Assembly (NCBI GenBank): GCA_905250125.1
Contig: CAJNOL010000189.1
Location: 148,144 to 212,143, forward strand
Source of the DNA: Rotaria sordida
Taxonomy: Eukaryota; Rotifera; Eurotatoria; Philodinida; Philodinidae
DNA: 64,000 bases
Reading direction: 5' to 3'
In this document: positions 47,761 to 61,900 of the stretch, one piece after another
Numbering within the stretch: position 1 is the stretch's first letter
Layout of the letters: each line of letters opens with the position of its first letter
Program-made: the position numbers and the translations under genes
Notes under the pieces: model-generated
What the model saw: the letters and a program-made list of their open reading frames with translations, nothing else
Database searches by the model: none
Told to the model about the DNA's origin: nothing

Positions 47761-50700
47761 GTCAATTTCGTTCAAAATTTCTTTTATTTTCTTTATCTTA
47801 GAACGATCACCTTTAGGACTACTATTTGTTATCCACCTAGAATCTGTGGCGAACCCATTTGATAAAATAAGTATAATACATGAAATTGCTATTAGTGTAT
47901 CATGGACATGTAAATACTCTAGAGAAGACTTGATAAAAAGAAGAATAAACAAAAAAAAAGTTAATGTCAACTATATTTATCTAGTCTTTTTTTCATCGTC
48001 CTATCTTTATCTATTTTCGAAGCTTTTGAAATCATGCACCACTATTCAATCTCTACATATAGTTTGAACTGTTCTATCATAAGAAGAACAACTACATGCA
48101 ATTGACTGATTTTATCTTTTGTACTGTACTAAATGTCTCCAATGCATACCTAAAAGAACATGGCTTGATTGCTTGTTATGAATGCATAACATTATAATGA
48201 ATTTTATTAGAATCCGAACGAACACACTAGATAGTCACTAAGCATTCACATGCAGTTTTGCAAATAGTCTATTTACATAAATAATAGTTGAATGTAGCCG
48301 GTGGATATTATTAACGTATATAATATATTAGTCTTCACTAGACCAAATTCAAGAGATGAACAGTTTTATCTGATATTGTGCACTTATAAAAGTATGATAA
48401 AACTGACTGGGATGTGCGTTGACTCGAGGTGGTCGTGTTAGGGTGACGTGTAAATATAGCAAATTATTATTTTCAACCGATATAATCAAGAAAAACAACA
48501 GAACTGAAGCATATATATATAGAACTCTAATCTAAAACCAAGCTATCGATTAAATACCAACATACTAATTAATATTATGATTTCACTCATTAAAATTCAA
48601 AAATTTTAAAAATAAAAAAACTAATAAACTTTGGTTTTATTATCAAACAACAATTTTTCAATCCTAATTAAAAACATCAATACACTTCTATTCGGATATA
48701 ATCATTTTACTGATTCATATAAATCAACACAAAAAAAAAAATACTTGTCGTCAAATACAATTCTATAGATACAGGTATATAACATTGTTCGACAAGTCGT
48801 TATCTAGTCAAAATATACATATATATATATATAACGATGATATATTGATTTCCATCGTCGCATAAAATACGAATACAATGAAAACATCTCAACTGACACA
48901 AAAAGGTTGCACTATCATTCTTAACTAGTATGCTTACACATCATCGATCTTGTTGATTGGATATGAAGAGAAATAGAAAAAAAAAACTTATCATAGATAA
49001 GTTAACATTTTTCTCTTGAGAATACATATGTGTATATCTTCATCGTTATGATCGATATCGAAGAATAGAACAATTTACAATAATGTCTGACTATCAATAA
49101 CCATTATTACATGCAGTACTTGAATGTTACTGTTATTTTTAACCAATAGAAAAAAGACAATAACGAACAAGTGAATAAATGTATTCTCAATACGCTCGTA
49201 CTAACTCAAACTAATAGATAATCAGATATTGACTATTTTATATTGAATTTAGATCATACGTAATAACATCAAGGCATATGTACGTAAGGATCAATTTTTT
49301 TTTTAAATACTTTTTTCTTCTTTAAAGAGAACAGAAGGTTAAAGATGTAAATAATTTACAAAAGGATTTAATGGTGGTAGAGGAAATTCATCAAACAAGA
49401 GACCGACTTTTTAATTATCTATTTCTATCACCATTATATAATGCCAAACTGATAAAAAAAAATATCTCTTTCACTTGTTTTATACGCATATAAATTAAAC
49501 AAAAATAGAGATGATTATTGAATCTGTAATTCTATTTTTTTTATTTTTTACAAATGAGAAATCATAATATTGATCTTTAACATCTTACTCATTAAAAAAA
49601 CATAAGAATACATATGTAGCAAATCATAGATCCGTCAACAATAAGTATATACAATTGATAAGAACAAAATGCCGTTCTGACTTTCTCTTTTAAACATATC
49701 AACAACAACAACAAAAGAACACATACTGTGGTTTGTCTTAATTGAAATGAAAGCACATGAATGTATATGTACACTGCTGGTGATCATTAAGAAACATGAT
49801 ATGATTGACGAAATAAAGAATCATCATCAAGAGCAAGTATCGAGAGTCAATATTTACATATGGATGGAAATAATCGATTGAAAATGTTCAAACGAAATGA
49901 ATATGTGAGCAATTGACACAAATCTGTTTCCTATATTTGACTATAAGTACTGCCGACTTTATTCAATAAGAATCATTGAATATATAAAGACATCAATATG
50001 CAGCACGTGTATTAGTATTGATACTATTCAATCAATCAAAAAAGAACAAAATTATCAAATTTCAAAAGTTTAAAGACTAATCCTAATAATCAGAATGATT
50101 AATTGAACTTGTATAAGTAAAAAGAAAAGACTTTCTATATGAAAATGAATTCATTTTATTTCTATAAAACTAATAACCGTAAGCATGTCAACAAATGTTT
50201 ATTAATATTTAATATGTATATAGAAATTTTTTGTCTTTTTCAACACGCATAATGAGATTTTTACCGATTGTTAAAACAACATAGAAAGACATGATTATTG
50301 AAGTATTTATTTTCTTTTTGTCAAGTCTCCTTTTGTGTATATATGACAAATTCAAGTTTAGTTTAACAATAGAAGACGTCAAGTGTTGCTTCTTTTTTTT
50401 TTTGTATAAATTGATTTGTAGACTTTTATTTATCACTAATCAGCATATTAATTGAAAATGATATACGTATAAGTATGTATGTCATTCGATATTTGCATTA
50501 CAAATTGTGAAACCATTTCTTATATAGACTTTTATTTTTTTTTTTTCAGTACATAATGTTTGATAATTTGAACTAGATGAGTTAAAATGACTTCAATATA
50601 TTAAGTTAATTACATAGATTTGAAATTTTAATTGTACATTTTGTTTTTTTAATTGAAATAAATTGAAAAAGTCTTGTTCATTTATGATACTTTAATTAAT

Positions 50701-51118
50701 CTAGTGATCGAATTTTATATTAATATCTATTGTCATATGAGTTCGATAACAAAAAAAAAATTTTTTTTTTCTTAATTCTCCATTCAGAATGCATATAAAT
50801 GGTCTGCTAAATTGCTGAGAGAGTTGCTGCTATTAGTGTATATGTTTTAACGAATGAGAAAAAAGAACTCTTTCTCTCTCTTTTTTTTTCTCTTATTTGC
50901 TTAATACACACGGGTATCATAATAATAATTTGTTAGTGTATATTATGTGTAATCGCTCCAATGTGTCTTTTTGCTTGATAGATGTTGAGAGTTTTCTTTA
51001 TATATGTACATAAGAGGTACAAAAAAAAAAGATCGAGAGAGTACGTGATCGTACATAGACATTTGATAATCAAATAGAATATATATGTGTACACTGTTCT
51101 AGATTAGAACTTATTGTG

Positions 51119-52093
<975 letters not shown>

Positions 52094-54252
52094 CATATTA
52101 AATAAATGAATTTATGCATATATATATATTGTCTGTACGAGATTTTTTTAAATAACAAACACGTAGTGTCGTCATGTTTGACAAGAAATTGTGAAAACAG
52201 CGACAATATCGATTAACATTCATGAATATGTCGAGTAACACATTGTTCGCATCAGTCAAATGCCATTGTTTTGTTTTTAATATTAAACAAGATTATTCTT
52301 CGCTTTTTTCTTTCTTCATTTGATTAAAAATATTCGTAACTATCATATCTATTTGATTAATATAGAAAAAAAAAAGAAAAATTGAAATTGATTATAATTG
52401 TTTCATTATTTTGAGGTTATTATTATTATTATTATCTTAAATACTAAGAAGAACAATAAAAACACTTGTGTATTTATATGTATATACTCCTTATCAACAT
52501 TGTAGATATAGACATTGATATTTTCTTAATGATTTATTCAATATTTCTCATTAATTATATGATCATAATCAAAAACATGTGGAGTAACAATGAAAAATCG
52601 AATCAATGATTAGTGATTTTTGTTTTAAGAACGATTGTTCTCTTGAGAATGTCTATGAAGTATATTTTCTTAAATATGAACAATCGAATTGAGAAGAAAT
52701 CATTTTGATTGTTTCGTTAACAATAAAAAAAAGAAAATAATAATCATCATCAATTGTGAACTAATGATCAACACATGTATTAGAGAAAACTGTCTTCTAA
52801 TCATTAAACGCTCTAGTAGAATATGGTTCTATGTTTCATCGACAGAATTTTATTGAGCAGTTTTTTTTTATGAAGAAAAACAAATACAATTTTGTATTAA
52901 TAGAATATTGTTTCCATGCTGTTTCATCGTAGTCATGTTGAACGCATAATCTTTCTTTAATTCATCAATCACTACATATAGATTGGTCCAAAAAATCATC
53001 GGATAATTTTTAATTACGAATAACTTTTTATGGAAATACGAAAGAGGAGAGCTGCGATTTTCATTGTTGAAAACAGAAGACTTGGAGACATCGAGTCATA
53101 TAAGAAACATGATATTCAAAAATATTTTTAGGAGAGTTTTGAAAAATTAAGATTTTCAAAGTTCCAATTACACTTTCAACTCTATGTACATCAGTTTATT
53201 TAGTCTTAGTTTTTCAAAACTCTTCTAACAAAAATTATGAATATTATGTTTTCTTTTAAGGTTCAATGTCCCTAAGTCTCGTCATTTCAATGGTGAAAAC
53301 TGCAGCTCTCTTTCATCCTTCTATCGAAAGTTATTAAGAGTCAAAAACTATCCAATAGCTTTCGGGCTACCCTGTATAAGTTTGAATCGGAGTTATTAAT
53401 ATTTGCATTAAATTGGTGGCGCCAGTCTTCCAACTCAAGTCTGTGGGTATAGGACTGAAGAAGCCCAATATCTACACACACACCTGCTAATCGAAAACGT
53501 TTTCTACTGACTTTTCTTCTGATAGAACTATTCATTTTGAAAATGTCGGATGATATCATTACTGTTTAGTTTATTACTTTTTCTTTAAGGTAAGATTTCT
53601 TCAGTAAAATTCTGAAATTGTTCAGAAAACTATGAGATTAATTTTTGAATTCAAAATCAATTTATGTAAATTACACGATACTATATTTATAGAAATATTC
53701 TGTACTATTTGCTTCTGAATACGTGCGAAAATAAAGGAGATGTCGCCAACTACTGATAAAAATTGGCTCTCGTCAACAAGTACACGTTAGCTGCACTTCA
53801 CATTGGTGAATTTGTCAACCAATTGACAAATGCTATTCATTTCCGTACTTCACATGCAGATCATTTTTCGTTTGCTAATAAAAACTAGAAAACTAAAATT
53901 TATGTTTAATAAATTTTTCCATTTAATCCAATAATAAATGCTAAGGTAACTGAATGTTCATTAGATAAATAAAAAGCTTTGTTCTTATATTTGAATTTTG
54001 ATCTATATGAAAAAGATTCAATTTGTGCAATATATTTCAAAGTTTTATCAAAACGATTCTGTATAGAAATGTTATAAGAATATGTTGTGTACTTATTAAA
54101 ACGTCAAACTAAAAAATTCTAATAAATATATTTTATAAATATGTGTACAGAGAATTATTTGAAAGTTAATGAGTTTATTAATGAAAACTCAAAATTCATT
54201 CTAGATAATGGAGTGTCGAATAGAATGATGTGCAATCGAAAAATACATCAAA
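52094..54252. other. 2.2 kb intergenic region with one MITE
   Basis: This region lies between the homeobox gene and MGAT1. It holds the TA-flanked foldback element at 52981-53374 and otherwise AT-rich sequence without a recognisable gene. Short frames such as 53341-53559 (minus) overlap the element and are not believed. Confidence 0.55.
52981..53374. mobile_element. TA-flanked foldback MITE
   Basis: The left arm, about 52981-53160, matches the reverse complement of about 53205-53374. Shared blocks are TTTTTGA/TAATTACGAATAAC versus CTCTTAATAAC, GAGAGCTGC, TTTTCA..TTGAAA and GAGTTTTGAAAAA. TA lies directly outside both ends (52979-52980, 53375-53376). One terminus reads CAGGGTAGCCCGAAAG, similar in style to Tc1/mariner-type MITE ends. 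There is no internal reading frame. Confidence 0.65.
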
Positions 54253-57200
54253 ATGAGATCTATTTTGAAAAAAATTCTTATTACCACCGGTGTCTTCTTT
54301 CTTGTCAATGTATTTCTATTATTAAGTCTCAGACATTTTCATCCAGTAACTAATAAAAATGAACCGGTTTGTTTATTGATATTTTTTCTTCTAATATTTT
54401 ATTTATTGAGAGATTTTTTTCTTTAGGAACCACCTTTGGATAGGCCAATTAATCCGAAATTTCGACCACTTATTACTTCTACACTATCACCACCTATCCT
54501 ATCCAAATTACCGGTAAGTTCTTAAGTATTTTGTAAAAAAATTAAATGTTTTTTTTTTGTGCCAATATAGAAAATCGATGTCATTCTACCTGTTGTTGTT
54601 TTTGGTTGTAATCGACCACATGCTCTTCAAACACATATTGAAGCTCTTCTTCGGTATATAGAAGAAAAACAAAATGATATTCTTAATAAACCAAAAAAAA
54701 AAATCAAATTTAATCTATTTAGAATTCGTAAAAATCCTGAATTACATCCAATTATAGTTAGTCTAGATTGTCATCATGATGCAACTGTTCAAGCTGCCAA
54801 AAATTTTGGTAACAAAATTAAAACAATTATCGAAGTATATATTTTTTTTTCCTGTTTCATCTAAAATAGTAATGAGTAATTGGAAAGCAATATGACGAAA
54901 TATTCATTCATTTTTCAGCCTTTTAAAAGAGCCTGTAAAAATTCGGAATCATTAGGGTGAAATAAAATTTTTGTATTGTTTCCGAATATAGGATCGAAAT
55001 TTGTCTAGGACTTTTAATTCATAGATGTCCATCGCGGCTGAGGATCTGCCATTGTCGTACCGCAGTCATAGGAGAGAGAAAGTTTCCGCACTGCTGCCGC
55101 ACCGCGGTGATTTTTGAAAAAGAATGTCGCTGCCTCGTCGCCATCACTGCGGCGGCAGTGGCAGCCCAGAAGCGGTCGAGATCACTTTGCAAGTCTTTTT
55201 TTTCCATAGAAATCGAAAAATTGTCTAATGAGGAAGCGTTTCCAACTGATCCACGTCGTTTACAATAAAATTTTATCGATATGTTGTGGACATTATTCTA
55301 AGAAAAATCTTCATAGGGTTTGGGCTGATAGGACTGCCTTCAAAGATTATGAATTTCAATATGAAATATTGTTTAAATGTAGTTCTCATAGTCATTAGGA
55401 TACTCTAAAAATTTCAGTGAAAAAAAATGTTTTCTTTTGAAAATGGCAATTCTTTAAAACTTGTTTCATAACCTATGAAGTTCAGAAATATTTTCCTTTT
55501 TTTGTAACAATTCAACATGACGACAAGAAAACTTTTTTTTTGTCACTGAAACTTTTAGAGTATTCTAATTAACACCAGAACCATATATGAGTAATACTTC
55601 TTTGAAGGAATCCCCATCAGGTTCAAACGCTCTTAGAATAATATCCTTCAACTTATGAACAAAATATAATTGAAAAAAGCATGAATTAGTTAGGAACCTT
55701 CCTTCATCAGTTAACATGTTGTCTCCTGCCAAAATATTCACTGTTAACAATTAACTTGCAGCAAATTAATCATTAGCATAACATTTTTTAGAGAAATATT
55801 TGCTCTTTCATTCGCTGTATTGATAATAATTTCCGCTTTATTTTGAGTAATTTTTAGCGCATCAAACTTCAATTATGAGCCTCTAAAAGGTCAGCGTATT
55901 ACACCTAAACTAGAACCTCTAAAGAAATTTTGATCCACTTTCGGAAAGATCACAAAATTGTAATTTTAACCCAATATTTTAAAATTTCTTCAGACTCCTT
56001 TTAAGAGACTAAAAACTAAATGAACATTTTGTCAAATTACTTTTCGATCGCTCCCAGTTATTATTCGAATCTATTTAGTTACCTGATCTTGGTCCTATTC
56101 ATGTTCCTTCACAATTTAGTCATATGGCTGGATATTATAAAATTGCACGTCATTATAATTATTCTATCAATTATGTTCTTAATACACTTAATTATGAAGC
56201 AATTATAATTACAGAAGGTTTGTTTGTGTTTGTTTTTTATTTGAAAATATTTTTAAACCTAACAAAAACAATCTTTATTCTTATTATTCATAGATGATTT
56301 GGAAGTATCACCAGATTTTCTTGATTATTTTCAAACACTTTATCCATTGTTATTATATGATAAAACTCTATGGTGTATATCAGCATGGAATGATAATGGT
56401 ATTGATAAAAGAATTGCTCGAGAATCAAGTAAAAGAAAAGTTAATTAATATTGAATTTTGATATTAATCTTTGTTTCTTCCAAAGGTCTTCTTCATCGTA
56501 CTGATTTTTTTCCTGGTCTTGGTTGGTTATTAAAGAAAACAATTTGGAATGAAATAAAAGCTAATTGGCCTGCAGGGTATGTTAAACCTTTTTGTTTTTT
56601 TAGAAGATTCGATAATCGATGATCTTACGTAGTTTTTGGGATGATTGGATGCGATTACCAGAACAACGTCATGATCGTGCTTGTATTCGTCCAGAAATAT
56701 CACGTACAGCTATATCACCAGATGGTAAACAAGGAGTTAGTCAGTAAGTATATTCAGTTAAGTTATATGATCATTTTATTTTTATTTACTCTGTAGAGGT
56801 CAACATTATGACCGATATTTAAGAAAAATTGTTAAAAATAATGATCCTATTGATTGGACAGCTATTGATATTAGTTATCTTCTTAAAGTATGAAAAAAAA
56901 ACTTTATTTCTTTTAAATAAAAGTGAATATTTATTTATTTTTTTGATAGGATCGATATGATCCAGTATTTCAAGCACAAATTGATGCTTGTCCAATTATT
57001 ACTATATCCGATTTAGGACATTTAAAAAATGAAATGAAATGTGCTCAACTACGTTATAAAAATAAGAAGGAATTTGTTACTATAGCTGATACATTGGAAA
57101 TCATGAACGATTTAAAGGTAATATTAGAACAAAAATGATAGAAATATAAATTGTATCCTTGAATTTTTCAAATACTACAGCTTTTAAAACTAATTTTAAC

Positions 57201-58649
57201 TTTTATTTTCGATGTAAAAATCTCGGAAATTAATCTTTCATTCGGATGGATTTATTAAGAGAAAATCTTCTATGAAGTCAAGTATATCGCTGCTTCACGG
57301 AGATTTTAGAATAGTAAATAATGTTTCTTAATCATATCAGTTAGTCAATATCTTCGATTCGGAATATGTTTCAAAGTTGTGAGCATCGAGCAAGATTTTC
57401 GGTTCCTGTCCTGTGTCGATCCAAAGACATTTCAACCTTACAAGAAAATTCCCTTCGTAACAGAGTCAGCACTTTCGAGTCGCAATTATATCCATTACGT
57501 AGGCATTAATGAGCTATGAATATCCTGAGAAGAATTCGATTCCTTAGCTTATTGTTGCCGAGATGATGCACTTTTACAATATTTTTTTAATACAATATCG
57601 TGGTCCTCTTGAGGAACACTAAGAAAAATGATTTTCGAATTTTGATTCGAAACTTTGAACAGAGATAGACATATGTGAAAATATTGGTTTATTCTAAAAA
57701 TTTCACGCCTTTTGATTTGTTCCTAGAAACATCCGGTCTTCCGTTGTATATGAGCAATATAAAAGATATGTTTTTATAAGAGTTTTACCTTAAGATAAGA
57801 ACAATGGAAAATTTAGACGTGCAGAATTTGCCACGAAAACAAAAAATTTCTCCCCATATCAAAATAAAGATAAACTTGGATTTACTTTTTCATCTATACA
57901 TTCGAAGAAATCAAAAGAGAATTTCATTTATTTAACACACATAAAAGTCATATAAAATATTAATCTTTATTGATCATCAATCATTAGAAGCGCAGTTTTC
58001 ATTCAAAAAAAAACCAGTAATGGATTCTATAGTTAAATAAAACAATAAACTCTTTCAATACTTTCTACTGATAAATAGATCATAGAAATTGTGTATAAAT
58101 CTTACGCACTTATTGCTACAAGAGAAAAATTTCTAACTGAAAAAATTTTCCGACAGCTAAATAATTTCACTCAACGTCCGTACACAAGTAGATTCTATAC
58201 GTTTGGAAAAAAAAATTTTTCGGATATTTCTGAGGCGGACAGGATGACATTGATTTAAAAACTACCATAAAAAATGCGGTATCACTGCAACAATAAGCCA
58301 AGATCCGGAACTCTCTTCAGAGTATTCATAGCTCGTTAAGATCTACATATTGGATATTGTTTCGATTCAAAAGTTATCAATCAGTGGAAACTTCCTTCGT
58401 TAAAAAGAAATTCTGATAGAAGAAATATAGAGTAACAATCATAATCAAGGAACTGCAGATCCTTTCAGACTTGGGGCCGGACCCACAAAATGTGAACTCG
58501 TAGCTCCGTACTGATAATAATTTAAAATTTCTTTTTTGTTTCAGAGCAATGTACCTCGAACAGCTTATCGTGGTGTAGTGCAATGTCGTTATGGTCAAAC
58601 AACTATCTTTGTTACACCAAATCAACAACCATGGAAAGGCTATGAATAA
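54253..58649 (+). CDS. MGAT1: Alpha-1,3-mannosyl-glycoprotein 2-beta-GlcNAc-transferase (GnT-I)
   Basis: MGAT1 adds the first GlcNAc to Man5GlcNAc2 in the medial Golgi, opening the path to hybrid and complex N-glycans. Exons: 54253-54366, 54427-54513, 54571-54834, 56079-56217, 56294-56428, 56486-56576, 56633-56743, 56797-56887, 56950-57117, 58545-58649; 434 residues (human 445). The start gives a type II signal anchor (MRSILKK then about 18 hydrophobic residues), so the catalytic domain is lumenal. Conserved blocks are [38 protein letters not shown], the metal/UDP motif EDD (201-203) in [55 protein letters not shown] and AYRGVV. Exons 3-4 and 9-10 are separated by introns of 1.24 and 1.43 kb. 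The ATG opens a different frame from the longer open frame starting at 54141, which is not coding. POLG follows 305 bases later on the same strand. Confidence 0.95.
55030..55190. repeat. GC-rich degenerate repeat patch in the MGAT1 intron
   Basis: About 160 bases of GC-rich sequence sit in an otherwise AT-rich intron. They repeat variants of ACCGC(A/G)GT(C/G)AT and (A/C)CTGCGGC: GTACCGCAGTCAT, CGCACTGCTGCCGCACCGCG, CATCACTGCGGCGGCAGTGG. The copies occur in both orientations and could form hairpins. Nothing suggests an exon: the open minus-strand frame across it is repeat-derived. Confidence 0.5.
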
Positions 58650-58954
58650 TAAATGCCATCGAATAATTAATTCGATTTGGGAAATCTTTTGTTTTATTGT
58701 GTTTTTATAAAACTTATAGGCTACATTGTGATAAAATTCATTTTATATGTTGGTTTTTTTTTCTGAGTTAAATTATTCTATCTTTGATTATAACTTGTTT
58801 TTTTTTGTGTTACATCTGTTTTATAAATAATCTCATAAAGAAAAAAAAACATACGTTACTCTAGTTCTTTAATATATTAAATACAATTCTATCTAAGAAA
58901 ACTTAATTTAAGTTGGAATAATAATAAAAAAACAAGAAGAAGGTAATTTTTTAG
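58650..58954. other. 305-base spacer between MGAT1 and POLG
   Basis: This holds the MGAT1 3' end and the POLG promoter or leader. No motif stands out. A TTTTTTAG directly before the POLG ATG could be a splice or trans-splice acceptor, or chance in this T-rich sequence. Confidence 0.45.
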
Positions 58955-61900
58955 ATGCTTCTTAGACAATGTTTATCACGTGGTTTTCATCAAAAATTTC
59001 GTTTTTGTCTATATCATTATCGTTTACTATCTACACGTCGTAGAAATCCGTTAGGTATTCAAATGCTTAGTTCGAAATTACATAAACAATTATTTTCATC
59101 AGTTGGTGAACCAGTTTATGCAGACGAAAATATTGAAAAATCTAAAGTTCATCTTCAACAATTTGATCTGGGTTCAAATGAAAGTGAAATACTTGATGAT
59201 ATTGAATTTAATTTACCTCCACTAGAAAGTAAAAATTTAACTAAACATTTTGAAATTATTGCACGAAAACAATCAAAACCATATGTTGATCTTATTTATC
59301 AATTAATTAAAGCTAATATACCATCACAACCAACTGCATGGAAATCTGCTAAAGGATGGACAAAGTTTGTTTGGAATTAATTTAAAAAAAATATGATGAT
59401 TAATTTGTTTTTCTTCTGAAAAGATATTCAGAAAATGGTCAAACAACAATTTATGTTGATCATCCAGATGAAAAAGTGTTGGTTTTTGATGTTGAAACTT
59501 TAGTTTGTGAAGGAAATTTTCCTGTTTTAGCTGTTGCACTTTCACCTAATCATTGGTTTGTAGTTTTTGTGATAGACTATGTAGAAATATATTTTCGAAT
59601 TAAAGATTTTTGCTTTTTATTTTTCAGGTATTCTTGGTGTAGTTCACGTTTAATTGATGAAGAATTTCGTTTAAAAAGTAATGTTGAATTAAATGATATG
59701 ATACCAATTGAACCAAATCCATCTATACCATCACTTATTATTGGTCATAATGTTGCATTTGATCGTACATATATTAAAGAACAATATCAATTCGAAGTAA
59801 AATAAAAATAATTGATTGAATAGAATTTTCAAAATTTTGTAAATTTAGAGTAGTGCTATGCGTTTTCTTGATACAATGAGTTTACATATAATGTGTTCGG
59901 GTTTTACACATGCACAACGATTACAATATCAAGCATTTGAAAAAGGTTCATCATTAAAAACAGATGATAAAGATGATATATCTGAAGAAGAAGATCTTGA
60001 TGAACAATATTTATCAATGTTATTAGCTAGTGAAAAAGAGAAAGATACCAAAGCATATATAAAAATGCGTAATACACAAGTATGTTAATTTTGAAAATGG
60101 ATAGTTTAGAATATATGAATCCTTGCATTGGTGAACGATAAGCATGAAGAAACTTTAGTTCCGAAAATTTAAACATACACAAATAAATGTAGGTAAGAGG
60201 TGTGGATATGGATGGAAATGAAGATGAGAAGATTAACATCGATATACATTCATTAATCTTCCAATAGACATCATATTTATCTTCAATTTTCTGAGTGCTT
60301 AATTTTCCCATGCTCATCATTTTAGTTCTCGAATCATTTGTTAGTATGATATTTTTCAATATTAACCATTCTATAAGAACATGATAAATTTCTATTTTCA
60401 GGAAATTTAAACTTCATCACGATATAATATGAAAACGTTATCCATCAGAGAAACATGGGTCCACAAGAAATCAAATGTAAACAGTTTCACTTTTATGTTT
60501 ACATATCTTTTAAAGCTGTAGGAATATTTTGGTCGTTTTAGTCATTTTAGTTCTTTTAGGTATGGTTGAAGGATACATGCCTATTCACGTACACTCAATC
60601 TATACCTAAAGGAACTAAAAGGAATGCAAGGGTGAAAAATATGAATAGCCAAAATTCAGATGGCGAAGTTTTGGTTTACTCCAACCCAATCCTCCTTATA
60701 TCTCAAAGTGTTCAATTAAATTTTTGTAGAATTTTTCTCATCGTCATTTCATTTGAATTATCCGGGAATAGAAACTTACTATCTGATGAATTCTGTCAGA
60801 TATTGCCTAGATCAAAACTAAGAAAACACGGAAATTATCACCAATGGCTAGGTTGTTGTTGCTATATATCACGAATATTTGAACTTAACGTCTTGTCGAA
60901 AATTTTTCTGTGATATTCATTTGCATTACATACGATATGAAGATTGGAAATTTTTTGAAATATTTATGTGTTTATCAGTCTACTGTTATATTCAATTAGT
61001 ATAGTTTTTCTTTAAAATACAAAATCAGAAATGTACTATATTCAACAATAGATAAATTTGTAATTTATTATTCATTATTATTAATATTATAAATAATCAA
61101 ATAGAAAATTTTTCATATATTATTTGTTTGATTATATTAAGAATCTTCGATGGAAATTAGAAAGTAGTTTAAATAATCTTGTATCGGTACATAAACTTTA
61201 TTGTAAACCAAAAACACCATTAAGTAAAGAAATGCAACAAGTATTTATTAATGGAAATATTTCTGATGTGCGCCAACATTTTCAAGTAAATCAAATTTTA
61301 ATTTAAAACTATTTCTTTTTAATTATTATTTAAAGAAATTAATGACTTATTGTGCAAATGATGTAAAAGCAACATATGAAGTATCACAAAAAGTCTATCC
61401 AATGTTTGAAGAAAGGTAATTCATTTAAATGAATTTAATTTTTCTTGTTTGTTTGTTTTTCTTTAAATATTAATACGAATATAGATTTCCTCATCCAGTA
61501 ACATTAAGTGGTATGCTTGAAATGAGTCAAATGTTTTTACCAGTTAATAATAATTGGATAAGATTTATTCATGAAGCTGAACGAACATATGAAAGTATTA
61601 ATTCTGATATTCAACATGTACTTATGGAAATTGCTAATGAAGCATGTCATCAAACTATTGATCAAAAGTATAAAACACATGTGAAAACTTCTTTTTTTAG
61701 TTTTATTTCTATTAGATATAAAAATGATCCTTGGTTATGGGACCTTGATTGGAGTACTCAATCAATGCGTTTTCTTAAATCATCAAAAGCTAAACCATCA
61801 ATAACAAAACTTGAACAAAAACCAGATAATCCTATTTTCAAAATTGGTGGAAATATTTGGCCAACTAAAATAATGACAGACAATGATCCAGAATTCGCAC

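Larger units (their letters stand above)
43986..51118. other. 7.1 kb gene desert with two gene remnants
   Basis: No intact gene was recognised between the receptor and the homeobox gene. The region holds a (GA)n run at 44283-44309, scattered (TA)n runs such as 48824-48830, and two decayed coding fragments listed separately (45804-46123 minus, 47620-47760 plus). Much of the right part is upstream of a developmental homeobox gene and may be regulatory, but no specific element could be identified. Confidence 0.55.

Noticed and set aside
47725..47970. 81-residue minus-strand frame with a hydrophobic start
   Set aside because: Its 3' part is antisense to the lysozyme remnant and it lacks other support.
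54141..54353. 70-residue frame overlapping MGAT1 exon 1
   Set aside because: It is in a different frame. The ATG at 54253 gives the expected type II signal anchor and splices in phase to MGAT1.
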